Below, piece by piece: positions 22,641 through 32,205 of a stretch of 52,557 nt of DNA (position 1 is its first letter; the number at the start of each line of letters is the position of its first letter). A program made the translations under genes and the position numbers. Below the pieces are notes generated by a model. The model was not told the DNA's origin. It made no database searches and worked only from the letters and a program-made list of their open reading frames with translations. The stretch is from NCBI GenBank assembly GCA_015680685.1, contig MNCI01023415.1, forward strand, positions 225,857-278,413, read 5' to 3'. The DNA is from Gnetum montanum (taxonomy: Eukaryota; Streptophyta; Gnetopsida; Gnetales; Gnetaceae).

Positions 22641-23200
22641 CATCTTCCTAGGAAATTCTCTGATCCTGTAAGTCCTCTTATATTTTACAAATCGCTAGGA
22701 ACGAACGTTGCAAAGCTCTTTTGGATTCAGGTTCTGGTGTTAACTTAATCTCTCAAGAAATGTACAAAGCCTGGAACCTACCTCCACTAAAAAAGAGTAA
22801 CATATGCTTAGAGTTGGCCAACCAGTCCATCACTATCCCATTAGGACTAGCAGAGGACATTGTCAACATTGTTTGTGGATGGTCGTATCTAGCCGATTTT
22901 CTAGTGATTCAAGTCAACAACTGTAAGGTGGACTTCCCAATCATAATGGGAAGAGCATGGCTAAGCACAATTGATGCATGCCTAGGAATACATGATCTTT
23001 CCCTAGAAATATCAAAGAAAAATACATTTGGAAAGATTGAGAAGAAGAAAGTTCCATGCATCGCATACAGTGACATAGGGTGTAATTGCATGCAGAAGTC
23101 CTGGTTTGTACAACGTTTAACATTGCCTACATGCAACCAGTGTGCACCAATAACTAAGATACAAAGATGCCTGTATGCAGTATCCACAATATAGGAAGAC
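22641..23200 (+). pseudogene. Element B aspartic protease pseudogene
   Basis: Retroviral-type protease domain. The lead-in SPLIFYKSLG is followed by a one-base frame change near 22690. From 22721 the frame is open for 157 codons: the active site is Asp-Ser-Gly (MDSGSGVNLISQEMYKAW), then LPPLKKSN, ITIPLGLAEDIV, GWSYLADFLVIQV, PIIMGRAWLSTIDA (the flap/psi-loop partner ending in the GRAWL motif), and KVPCIAYSDIGCN. This is the longest uninterrupted piece of B and the active-site triad is intact. The ATG at 22721 is internal to the domain, not a true start. Confidence 0.85.
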
Positions 23201-23600
23201 ACCCAATGGTTGATAACTGATCAAGAGAATGATTCAACTATATGCATGGAACCAACTGAGAGCTTGACTTGCACCTACATCAATAGCATAGATACATTAG
23301 AGCAAGTCCATCGCCATCTTTCAAGTCCTGACATCGAAAATATCAACTGGGGGAAGTTGGAAATCCTTGATGAGTTTAAGTAAAAGCCCCTTAAGTTAAA
23401 ACCATTGCCCACCAGTATGGAGTATACATTTCTCAAAAATGAAAAATTGGTAATCATTAACGCTAATCTTGCTCCTCAACAAAATGAAAGACTACTAAAA
23501 AAGGTAAACAAATGGTCAAAAGCCTTTGCTTGGTCATATCCTGAATTAACTAGAATAGATCTTAGGATATGCCAACATAGAATTTACATTGACCCCTCCA
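23201..23600 (+). pseudogene. Element B protease-RT linker
   Basis: Polyprotein linker with the conserved ESLTCTYINSIDTLEQVHRHL and LEYTFLKNEKLVIINANLAP-like readings (23258-23470) and an AFAWSYPELTRID motif at 23522-23560, which in this family leads into the RT domain. Stops occur at 23193, 23381 and 23609. Confidence 0.7.
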
Positions 23601-24480
23601 TGAAACCTTGACGACAACTGCAGAGGCAACTAAACCCAAAGCTTAAGCAAGTGGTTAAAGAAGAAATTGAACAACTTCTAAAAGCTGGGTTCATCTGTCC
23701 CATTATTGACAGTGAATGGGTTAGTCCATTAGTCATTGTGCCCAAAAAGGAAGGTAAATGAAGGATGTGTATAGACTTTAGGCTACTGAACATGGCAACA
23801 TTTAAAGACCACTTTCTATTGCCATTCATCGACCAAGTCTTAGATACCATTGCAGGGCATTGCTACTAGAATTTTTTGGATGGCTACAGTGGATATAATC
23901 AAATTCAAATAGCACCAGAAGACCAAGCCAAAACTATGTTCATAAGTCCTTGGGGGACATTTTCATATAAGTAGATGTTGTTTGGCTTGTGCAATGCCCC
24001 AGCAATGTTTCAACATTTGGTTCTAAGTATCTTTCAGCAGCAAATAGGAAATGGTGTGGAGGTCTTTATGGATAATTTCTCCACCTATGGAGTGGACTTC
24101 GAACAAGCATTAGAATAATTAGAGCAAGTACTGAAATGATATGTAGAAACCAACTTAAGGCTCAACTAGAAAAAAGCCATTTAATTGTCCAAGAAGGCAT
24201 TGTATTAGGGCACAAGATTTCACAAACTGAGATAGAAGTAGATCCTGAAAAGATTAAGGTCATCCAAGGAATCACTTGACAATCTAAAATTGTAAAAGAC
24301 ATTTGATCATTCCTTGGACATACTAGCTATTATAGATGCTTCATTGAGAACTTTTCAAGGATTATGAAACCTTTGGTAGAACTAACAAAGAATGATGTAC
24401 CTTTTGAATGGACCAAGCAATGTGAGATAGCCTTCCAAACCTTAAAATAGAAGCTTGTAGAAACATCTATTCTACAAGCT
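23601..24480 (+). pseudogene. Element B reverse transcriptase pseudogene
   Basis: Motifs in order: NPKLKQVVKEEIEQLLKAGF at 23635-23695, SEWVSPLVIVPKKEGK at 23712-23760, RMCIDFRLLNMATFKDHF at 23764-23817, YSGYNQIQIAPEDQAKTMF at 23886-23942, and NAPAMFQHLVLSIFQQ at 23992-24045. The catalytic box at 24065-24076 is Phe-Met-Asp-Asn, where Asp-Asp is required, so it could not polymerise even without its stops. Stops fall at Trp and Arg/Gln positions of the sister copies (for example TGA at 23760 for the Trp of GKWRMC). After about 24140 several frameshifts break the connection to RNase H. Confidence 0.85.
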
Positions 24481-24890
24481 CTTGATTGGTCCAAACCATT
24501 CCACATAATGACTAACATGTCCAACTTTGCCTTAGGAGCTGTACTTACATAGTTAGATGACCAAAAACAACCCTATTACATCCACTGTGCAAGTCAAAGT
24601 ATTGATGGTGTACAACTCAATTACACCACAACTAAAAAAGAGTTAATGGCTGTGGTGTTTGCAATAGAAAAATTTAGGCACTATGTATTGGGCTATAAGA
24701 TATTTGTACATATGGATCATGGTGTAATTCAGTTCCTAATAAATAAACCAATGGTGAGCCCTGGCATCATACAATGGCTGATGATCTTACAAGAGTTCAA
24801 TCTTATGATGATTGATCGTAAAGGCATCGAGAATGTTATTGCTAATCATTTATCTCGGTTGCGATGGAACAATAAAGAGAAGGAATATCC
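24481..24890 (+). pseudogene. Element B RNase H pseudogene
   Basis: The domain reads HIMTNMSNFALGAVL, a stop, LDDQKQPYYIHCASQSI, LNYTTTKKELMAVVFAIEKF, VHMDHGVIQFL, IQWLMILQEFNLMMIDRKG and VIANHLSRL. Of the four catalytic acidic residues, the first Asp is Asn (MTN for MTD), Glu and the third-position Asp (HMDH) are kept, and the last (ADHLSRL) is Asn. The frame is open from 24646 to 25020. The LQEF and HLSRL ending is characteristic of the Athila/Tat branch. Both lost residues fit a G-to-A transition. Confidence 0.8.
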
Positions 24891-25039
24891 AATTTTTGAC
24901 CATTTCCTTGATGAACTTCTCTTTGTAGGTATGATAAACAATCAATTAATCACAATTACAAATTGGTATAGTAGCATTCTTACCTATCTTCTCATACAAA
25001 AAATTACCACAAGAGCTTGATGTTAAGAAGAAACAACAG

Positions 25040-26180
25040 TTTCTTCACTAAGCCAAATATTTCATGGAAATCAATGGGCACCTTTATAAGGTGTGTTTTG
25101 ATGGCTTGGTCCGATGGTGTGTTCCTGATGTAGATCAATTTCAAGTTCTCCAAGATGCTCATGAGGATCCTTGTGGGGGTCATTATGTTGGGAGATTAAT
25201 AGCCATTAAAATCTTGCTTGCAGGATATTATTGGCTTACATTATGCTAGGGCGCTCATCATTTCATTCAATCTTGTGAATGCTGCCAATGTGATGGGGGG
25301 ATGATTGCTAGAATGGAGGGTTCACAACGATGGATGCAACCCTTAGAACCCTTTGACATATGGGGGCCTATTACACTAATGTCCAATGGAAAAGCCTACA
25401 TTGTTGTTGCTATTGACTATTTTACAAAGTGGGCAGAAGCAGCCACTGTTATGGACTATACATCATCTACCGCTACACGATTTGTTCAATAACAAGTCAT
25501 AAATAGGTTTGGTGTGCCTCGTGCACTTATTTCTGATAATGGTAAACATTTTATAGGTGCAACTTTTCGAAAGTTGATGCAACACTTAGGAGTTGAGCAC
25601 AAACTAACTACACCATATCATCCTCAAGCAAATGGTCAAGCCGAGGTCACCAATAGGGAGATCACAAAAATATTGACTTGAACCATTAGCAAGTATAGGT
25701 GATAAAGGAGCACCAAATTGAACAATGCTCTTTGGGCATACTGCCCCACATGGAAACCCCCTATAGGCTACTCTTCCTATGAGTTAGTGTACAATAAAAT
25801 TTTGATGCTTCCTATTCAAGCGGAGCTCTGTACACTATCCACAACATATGACCTTAACCTTGGCCTCAATCTAGCACAAAAAGAATGGTTAATGAACATT
25901 AACTTGCTAGATGAGAATCAACTAGCTACCCTGTCATCCAATGAACTGCACAAGGCCTTTAACAAGCAACTTCATGACCTAAGGATTAGGAAAGTCAAAT
26001 ACAAACTGGAAGATGAGGTTCTTTATTAGAATCCCACACATGTACCACAACGAACTAAATTTCAAATGCTGTGGGAAGGACCTTATATCATTCATAAAAA
26101 TTTTCCTTCAAGGGCCATGATGATCTACAAACCTGAAAGCCCGAATAAGAAGTTATTGGTCAACATCAAATAAACCAAAC
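25040..26180 (+). pseudogene. Element B integrase pseudogene
   Basis: The HHCC zinc-binding part is at about 25150-25300 (DAHEDPCGGHYVG and CECCQCDGGM). The core begins at about 25345. Compared with D, five residues (Gly-Ile-Asp-Phe-Met) are deleted in FDIWGPITL at about 25357-25375, removing the first catalytic Asp with a clean 15-base loss. The second Asp (LISDNGKHF) and the Glu (QAEVTNREI) are intact. The C-terminal part carries NNALWAYCPTWKPPIGYSSY and RIRKVKYKLEDEVLY, and ends near LLVNIK at 26155-26172. Stops occur at CAA/CAG and CGA positions. Integration activity is impossible. Confidence 0.85.
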
Positions 26181-28160
26181 CCTTCCATGAGCCTAAAATA
26201 GCCAATACTAATAGTACCTCTATTGGTGGACAACCTTGCTCATTATTTCAGATCTACTATTTTCAATTCAATCACAGGGGAGATGGCCACCAATGCTAAC
26301 CATTCTAAGCCCTCAATTCCTTTGCCTTTTTTGTTTTACACATTATTCATCTTTACTTATTTTTATTTTACACCATCGTTAACATTTTTCCTTTTTCTTT
26401 GTTTAATTTATTCTTGTTTGTCACATAATAAGTGCTCATGATGGTGGGTTGTATTATAATAAGTGTTGATTGGTAATGTTTGGTTTTTACCTTTTACTTT
26501 CAATGTTGATGCTAAGAGATGGTTTCTCTTGATAAAACAAGTAATGAGTTCATGCCACCCAATTATCCATACAACTCTATGTTCTCCCTTGTTTTGGAAA
26601 TGTACTATCCCTTTTCTAAGAAAACTTATTAATGCATTGATGCCTTAGTACTCTTTAAACCAAGGAAAGATTCAAATGGATGGAAAAGGGTGTGAGCTCA
26701 AGGGGATTTGATGCATTTGTGCTAGCTATTCTCTTGGGTACTTGGATATTTTTCATAGGTTTTTCATCATCTCTCTCTTGAAAAAATATTAGGGAATTAA
26801 CTAAATCAAGTAAGTCTTTGCATGGTGTGGTTCTCACATTTAAAAAAAATTGGTGAGAATTCAAAGCACAACCCTTAGAAATAATAAAGAAACATGGGCT
26901 GCAAGCATTGGTTATGGCACTAGAAAGACATGTTATCCATGCTTGAAGGTTCCCTCTAACTAAGGCCCTTTCTCACTTCTTGCTGCTCTATATTTCTCTT
27001 GTTGGAATGGTGGTGACTTTGTGGATGCATTCTTGTTACTTCGGGAGGATGGATTGGTCAAGTGTGTTGATGCGTGGTCATTGGATGTGGATAGTTGAAT
27101 CTAGATTTGGATAGAATTTTATTAAGTCACCTTAATCACATATTACATATGGGACTTTACACAACCTAAATGTTTGGGATTCCATTCCATTCTCTCCTCT
27201 CTTTCCATATTACTTTCCACATTCCACCTCATTGCGAGTTTTATGATGAGTCTATATCTTGGTTGACGCATTGTTATTCTTCGGTAAAACTCTTGTGGGT
27301 AAGTTCTTAACCTTTGTTTCCATATTTCATTCTGAGAGCCTATGGACTCTTTGGTTTGTAGGTTTGTCAGGGCATTTAGGGCATGATCTTGCTTTGGGGA
27401 GGATCCACTAGCATTCCTTTTTGGTGCAATTGTTAAGCTCTTTCCCTTCAACATTTCTTGCAATCAACTATTTCTCATTCACCCCATCAATGACATCCAT
27501 TTTTTCTTTTGTTTTATTGGCTTCACCATTGTTATTTCTCTTATCCTTCTTGTTCTTTAAAGTTTTCCACTCTATAGCTATCGAAGGTTCGCTCTTAGTC
27601 ATGGGAGCTCTATCACAAATTTTTCCATTCCATAATTATCTTACCTCTACACCTTGGGTAGTTATTAGTCATAAACCTGTAACCCAGTATCTGCCATACC
27701 CACAGCCTAGCCAGTGTGCTTTATATCGAGGCAAGGTGTCAGCTACATTAGGTTTTATCTACCCTTGCTAATCCATGAGTGTGTCGTATGTGCATATGCA
27801 ATTACATGAACAATGGACTAGGATAAGAGGGAGCACTGAGGATGGATTGGAGCTAGAGCGTTTAAGTAAGGAACAAGTTTGGACATGTGGCTATGGATGA
27901 ACAATGGTGTGTACAATTTCGACATCAGTAGCATCGTGCCTCATTCTCTCTCTCTCTCTTCAAGCTATCGAATGAGGATTTGGATGTCACCTATGTACAG
28001 TGTTTGCCAAAATGGGCATGAACACCAATGCTGTAATATATTTGTTGATCTATTCCCTAGGCACTTTGAGTCTATCATCCCATGTCATCGCCAGTTTTCA
28101 TTCAGTTAATAATCCCATACCTTCCCAATATTTTGTAAGGAACTCGAGGGTGAGTTTTCA
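26181..28160 (+). other. Element B 3' untranslated region
   Basis: About 2 kb between pol and the 3' LTR. It aligns in part with 7151-8400 of element A, without a shared reading frame. Two plus-strand ORFs (26223-26441 and 27421-27771) code for very hydrophobic peptides. Their position is that of an env-like gene, but T-rich sequence gives such readings by chance and A shows no counterpart. A short (CT)n run is at 27945-27960. No stem-loop was evident. Confidence 0.55.
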
Positions 28161-28164
28161 TTTA

Positions 28165-28175
28165 GTTGGGGGGTA
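28165..28175 (+). other. Polypurine tract of element B
   Basis: gttggggggta, with six G, ends directly at the 3' LTR start. It would prime plus-strand DNA synthesis. Confidence 0.7.
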
Positions 28176-29006
28176 TGATGAGCCACGATATTGGGGCTGT
28201 GATATTGGATCTATGATATCGGATCTTGCCAAGCGATATTGGACATCTGATATCAGACTTGTCTCATTGCCTATAAATAAGAGGTGGGTGCACTTGGTTT
28301 GGCAATTAGGTCTTATTCCCTTACCCAAACTCTTGCAGTTTCTACCTCTTAGAGTTAGAATTATTTGTGAGTGCTTGCAGTAGGAGTCATAAAGCGAACA
28401 GATCTTTATTCAAGCATTCTGTACCTGATCACACCTTGTGTCTAAAAATAAAGATGAACTTTGTGATAAACCTTGCAACATTTAGAATAGCTTATCTCTC
28501 ACCCTTAATGCTATTTACAATCTTTTTAATTCTTTCATTAGTTAATTAATGTTACTTTTATTGATTTGTTAATTTTCACAAGTAAGCACACTCAATACGA
28601 CCACTTCGAGCATGCGTGGAACACTTGGTAATCTAGTAACAATTAGCATTTGGTAATCCCAGTAGTGTTGCATTGGTTTAGGACATTTACGAAAAGTGGG
28701 AACGGATGCTAGTGTTAGGGCTAGTTAGGACCTAGTTGATTAGTTAATTTAAATTAGTTATTCAATTAATTCACTTCTTCCATATTTAGCACCAGTTAAT
28801 AAAACATAAAAAGCATAAAAATCATATACCTTAAGTTTACTTAACCATACAATCATGTCATATGAGTAAGCTTGAGAAGACAACGATCACCTAACCCATC
28901 TTTGTTCTATGAAGGTGCATTAGCACTTAGTCCTTGGGGTTCAACAAGATCACGCGTAACGCTCGTATTCATATGGTTGAGTGTAGGGTTACCTCACCAC
29001 TCATCA
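28176..29006 (+). repeat. 3' LTR of element B
   Basis: The complete 831-bp LTR starts TGATGAGCC and ends CCACTCATCA. It carries GATATC/GATATT words at 28186-28255, a TATA box at 28272-28280, and conserved blocks shared with the LTRs of A, D and E (gcatgcgtgg, ggtaatcccagtag, catatggttgagtgtaggg). It differs from the 5' LTR at about one base in seven in the part I could compare. Confidence 0.9.
28272..28280 (+). promoter_or_regulatory. TATA box of element B 3' LTR
   Basis: TATAAATAA, equivalent to the box at 19438, lies 96 bp from the LTR start. In a 3' LTR it would not drive the element but could drive outward transcription into 29007 onward, that is, antisense to element H. No transcript evidence exists here. 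Confidence 0.6.
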
Positions 29007-29011
29007 CCAAG
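29007..29011. repeat. Target site duplication of element B, right copy
   Basis: CCAAG follows the last base of the 3' LTR and equals 19322-19326. Confidence 0.9.
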
Positions 29012-30000
29012 AATTTGTTATGGTAATCTTTTTTTATTAATTTTCCATAATAAAACTAAATCTCCTTCTCTGAATGACTTTTTTTCACCTGATGATTAAG
29101 TCATATCTTTTTTACAAATACATTTTGTAGGAGCTTATTCAAAAATTCATTTATTTTTTCTTTCCTTTCTACTAACATATCCATTAATCTCCACTTTTTA
29201 TCTATTCTTGCAATATAATTTTGTATGAACTCTACTATTAAGAACATGATCTTATTGGTTATACATATATTAAATCCATATACAAGGTTGAATGGTGAAG
29301 TGGATATTGATTTTTTAAAATTGTGATTCTATCTATCCATAAAAATCCTTATAAATGTTCATGCTAATTCCTTGAGCTTTTATTCACTGACGAGGGGTAG
29401 CTAACCATCGTAATCTTCTTTACAACAAATCTAGATCTTGAGACTATCAGAGAAGATGGAATGTTATAGCAACTTTTTGTTAGTTGATTCAACTAGAACA
29501 TTATCCTAAGGGTAATAATTTGTAGATGAAAATAGAAAATTATTTTTTGAAGGACATTTTATAAATTTAATTGACTAAAAAGTAGGACCATTATTGGTAA
29601 AGAATGAATTCAACATTCCAAAATGATTTATGATGTAGTATTCTATGAATTTAATTACATCATATGATGTGCTTTTTCTAAGAGATTTATCTTCTAGCCA
29701 TTTGGTGAAATAACTAGTAGCTATCAAGATAAACCATTGTTCTACTTTAGATGGAGTAATGGTTTCTATAAAGTATAGTCCCCAACGCTGAAAAGGTCTA
29801 TGTACTACCACTAGTTTTAACAAAGCATTTATTCTTTTAAGCTTTGATTGATGAGCCTAGTAGTGATAAAAGTGTAAATTTTTTTGTTCAAGTCTTGATA
29901 CATTATGGGAAATTAAAAATCATATCTTGAGATATGTTAAATTGAAGCTCTCAAAGATTCATGGTATAAATCTTTGTGATCATGCAACTTATTTAAAAAC
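29012..30000 (-). pseudogene. Element H integrase pseudogene
   Basis: Read on the minus strand from about 29970: a blurred zinc-binding region, then from 29823 an open 82-codon frame with VVHRPFQRWGLYFIETITPS and WFILIATSYFTKWLEDKS. The first catalytic Asp is Tyr (WGLYF for WGLDF) and the second is Asn (FTNNG for FTDNG). The Glu is kept in VLVESTNK at about 29500. TSPFNLVYGF at about 29300 and GDLVLLWKINKK at about 29030-29075 lead to the break made by element B, and the last piece lies at 19200-19326. Many stops; inactive. The sequence differs clearly from the integrases of A, B and D, so H is another lineage. Confidence 0.8.
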
Positions 30001-30249
30001 TTATCAAATTTTCAATTTGACATACATTCTAATAGTATTCCAATAAAATATTTTTTGTATAATACTCCTCTAGTTAGGATGTATTTTCTTATCCTATGAA
30101 TAAAATTTCTTTGTAAATCTTTTTTGAGATCTTTAGGAATGTCTTTTTTGGTAAGTAATCTAATAATATTGTCATACTAATCTTCAATTTTAGAAATAGC
30201 TATTAATTCATATTTGAAATATTTTGCCATTATCCTAGTCAAACCTATG

Positions 30250-30900
30250 TTTTTTTAGTTTTCTATAGATTTATAGTATAAATTTAAATTTTTGTAGGCT
30301 AATAATCCAACTAGATCTTTTGAGTTCAATTTTAGTTTGGGATAAAAATTGTCTTACAACTAGTTCTATAGTCATAATTTGAACAATCATATTTTCTAAA
30401 TAATACTTGAATTGAATTAGAGATTTAATCATAGAAAATGTTTGTTTCCTTAATTCCAAGTAATTCTTTAAAGTTTCTTTGAACTAATAGCCAAAGAATT
30501 CAATTGGATCTTATTCTTTATTATTCTTTTGTGTTAATACTACTACCATTAATTCTACAGATGCAAATGCATATAACCAAAACTATTCTTTTGACCTAGT
30601 TTTACCAGATATGGAGCTTCCATAATGACATTTTTTATTAGTTCTAGAGCTTTCATAGATTCTTCAGTTTTTTTTTCTAACTTTCACATACTTCTGTAAC
30701 AGTAGTAAATAAAGGCTTTGTAATCCCAATAAGTCTTAATATGAATCTCATTACAAAGTTAAATTTTTTCAAAGAATGAGCACAAGGACTTTGTATGTGT
30801 AGGGTGCTCAATATTATAGGCTTCTTGTATTCTTGATTGATATTTCACTATTCCTTTTTGAAAAATTATGTGCCCTAATAACTTCCCTAATTTTACCCTA
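30250..30900 (-). pseudogene. Element H RNase H pseudogene
   Basis: On the minus strand, ESMKALELIKNVIMEAPYLV at about 30600-30660 is the connection region, and the open frame 30271-30459 (ELRKQTFSMIKSLIQFKYYL, then SSWIISLQKFKF) matches the helix with the catalytic Glu and the WI-LQEF region of RNase H. Frames change several times between, and the Asp-bearing strands cannot be read with confidence. The order RT, RNase H, integrase supports Ty3/gypsy. Confidence 0.6.
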
Positions 30901-31530
30901 AAAATGCATTTCTTAGGGTTCAAAAAATATTTTATTTTTAATACATGTGAAATATCTATTGTAAATGTAAGATGTGATCTTTTTCATGTTTTGAGTATAC
31001 TCTAATATCATCCAAATATATAGCTATTGATTTTTCAATTCGATCTTTAAAAGTAATATCCATGACATGTTGAAATGTATGTTAAAATGTTACTCCAACA
31101 TTAGATAGATCAAAAGCCATTATTCTATATGCAAAAGTTCCGCATTTTATTTTAAATGTAATTTTATACTTATCACTTTTATCAACTATAATCTAATTAT
31201 ATCATAAAAATCATAAGGAAATAAATATAGCTAGCATCCTAATACTTTTTAAAGTATTTCATTAATCCTTAGAAGTGGATACCTATCTTTAACTGAAGCT
31301 TCATTCAAATTTCTAAAATTAACACATAATTTAATATCTCCACTCTTTTTACATATTGGTGTTAGGTTTGGTATCTATGCTGAGTAGCGAATGAGATGAA
31401 TTATTCTAGCACATATTAACTTCTTTATCTCCACATCTATGTCAAGCTTTAAAGTTGAATTGAATTTTCTTAATTTTTGTTAGATAATTTTGCATTTTTC
31501 AATTAGCAAATCTTATGAGTCATTACAATA
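30900..31530 (-). pseudogene. Element H reverse transcriptase pseudogene
   Basis: The minus strand reads EIKKLICARIIHLIRYS at about 31400-31450, PICKKSGDIKLCVNFRNLNE at 31300-31360, DRYPLLRINEI at 31260-31300, then GTFAYRIMAFDLSNVGVTF at 31080-31140 and the catalytic box YLDD (31007-31018) in AIYLDDIRVYSKHEKDH. Both catalytic Asp are kept. This motif set is that of Ty3/gypsy RT, closest by eye to Tat-type elements. Stops and frame breaks separate the pieces. Protease and gag could not be found upstream, beyond 31530. Confidence 0.8.
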
Positions 31531-31588
31531 GGATTGAATATTCTTACATGATCATAGAACCATATGGCTTTTGAAGTCAAAAACATTA
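31531..31588. other. Junction between element H RT and the 5S-like fragment
   Basis: A short stretch without recognised content. Confidence 0.3.
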
Positions 31589-31673
31589 GGCACGAAAAAG
31601 GAGACTTTCCAAAAGGTTACCCATCCTAGTAATACTCTAGGAAAAGCATGCTTAATTATGGAATTTTTATCTC
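31589..31673 (-). pseudogene. 5S rRNA-like fragment
   Basis: The minus strand aligns with the 3' two thirds of plant 5S rRNA. ttaagcatgctt matches the TTAAGCGTGCTT region, and tactaggatgggtaacctt matches TACTAGGATGGGTGACCTC. Then ttggaaagtc matches CTGGGAAGTC, and cgtgcc corresponds to the 3' end. Over a 32-base block I count five mismatches, four of them transitions. The A-box to C-box part of the internal promoter is covered, though damaged. The 5' third of 5S is not recognisable. It may be a 5S pseudogene, a 5S-derived SINE, or a remnant of a Cassandra-type LTR, which carries 5S sequence. Confidence 0.7.
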
Positions 31674-31906
31674 ACTTACTATCAAAACGTTAATTTCACT
31701 TGATTTTCAAATTTTTCCACTTGTTCTTATTTAAAGTTTCATCGATTTCACTTGATTTTCAAAATTTTCCACTTTTTCTTATTTAAATTTTCCTCGCATG
31801 AACATAAATTTTAAAGTTTTCATTATTTGATGGTTTCAAAAATTTTCATTAAATTATAAAATCTTTTTCATCAAGTGATAGTAAATTTTTAGTGGCCAAA
31901 ATTGTT
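31674..31906. other. A+T-rich spacer with a short direct repeat
   Basis: The phrase atttcacttgattttcaaa with a following ttccactt and tcttatttaaa occurs twice (31693-31735 and 31746-31790), a tandem duplication of about 53 bp. Nothing else is recognised. Confidence 0.5.
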
Positions 31907-32205
31907 GAAGGAGGTAAGATTTTTTAACACTAATGGTGTCTACAAATTGCTAGAGGAGGCAAGGTTTTTTAGTACTAGTGGTGTTAATGATCATAGGAGG
32001 AGGTAGGTTTTTTTGGTGCTAATGATATCCATAGGCTGTTGGAGGATGTAGGTTTTTTTAGCATTGGATGTGTCCATGGTCATTGGAAGAGACACGTTTG
32101 TTTAGTATCAACAATGTCCATCAGCTTCTAGAGAAAAATTTTTTTTAGCACCACTGGCTACAGGAAGAGGCATGTTTAATTAGTGCTAATGGTATCCATT
32201 ATCTT
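31907..32205. repeat. Minisatellite with ~45-bp unit, about seven copies
   Basis: Units begin at 31907, 31953, 31997, 32042, 32086, 32131 and 32164, giving spacings of 46, 44, 45, 44, 45 and 33 bases. The consensus is gaggaggtaggttttttta, then gtgctaatggtgtccat and ggctgttg. Units differ at about 20 to 35 percent of positions. Confidence 0.75.

Larger units (their letters stand above)
19327..29006 (+). mobile_element. Element B: complete but dead Athila-like LTR retrotransposon
   Basis: All structural parts are present: 5' LTR (damaged in this assembly), tRNA-Asp-type primer-binding site, gag, protease, RT, RNase H, integrase, long 3' untranslated region, polypurine tract and 3' LTR, flanked by CCAAG on both sides. 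The total of about 9.7 kb includes a 60-base gap. Gag and pol are interrupted by many stops and some frameshifts, and several catalytic residues are lost. Comparing the last ~257 bp of both LTRs by hand gives about 36 differences, or roughly 14 percent, so the insertion is old. The element sits in the integrase region of element H, which is on the other strand and must be older. Confidence 0.9.

Noticed and set aside
22909-23202. 97-codon ORF antisense to the element B protease
   Set aside because: The antisense frame of a well-supported domain; similar antisense ORFs appear at 39427-39672 and 40218-40418 for the same reason.
26223-26441. 72-codon ORF with a membrane-like segment after element B integrase
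   Set aside because: It lies in the noncoding stretch after pol, is Phe/Leu-rich from poly-T, and is not conserved in A or D.
27421-27771. 116-codon hydrophobic ORF between pol and 3' LTR of element B, in the place of an env-like gene
   Set aside because: T-rich sequence gives hydrophobic readings by chance; the homologous part of element A has no such frame, and no signal peptide plus domain pattern stands out.
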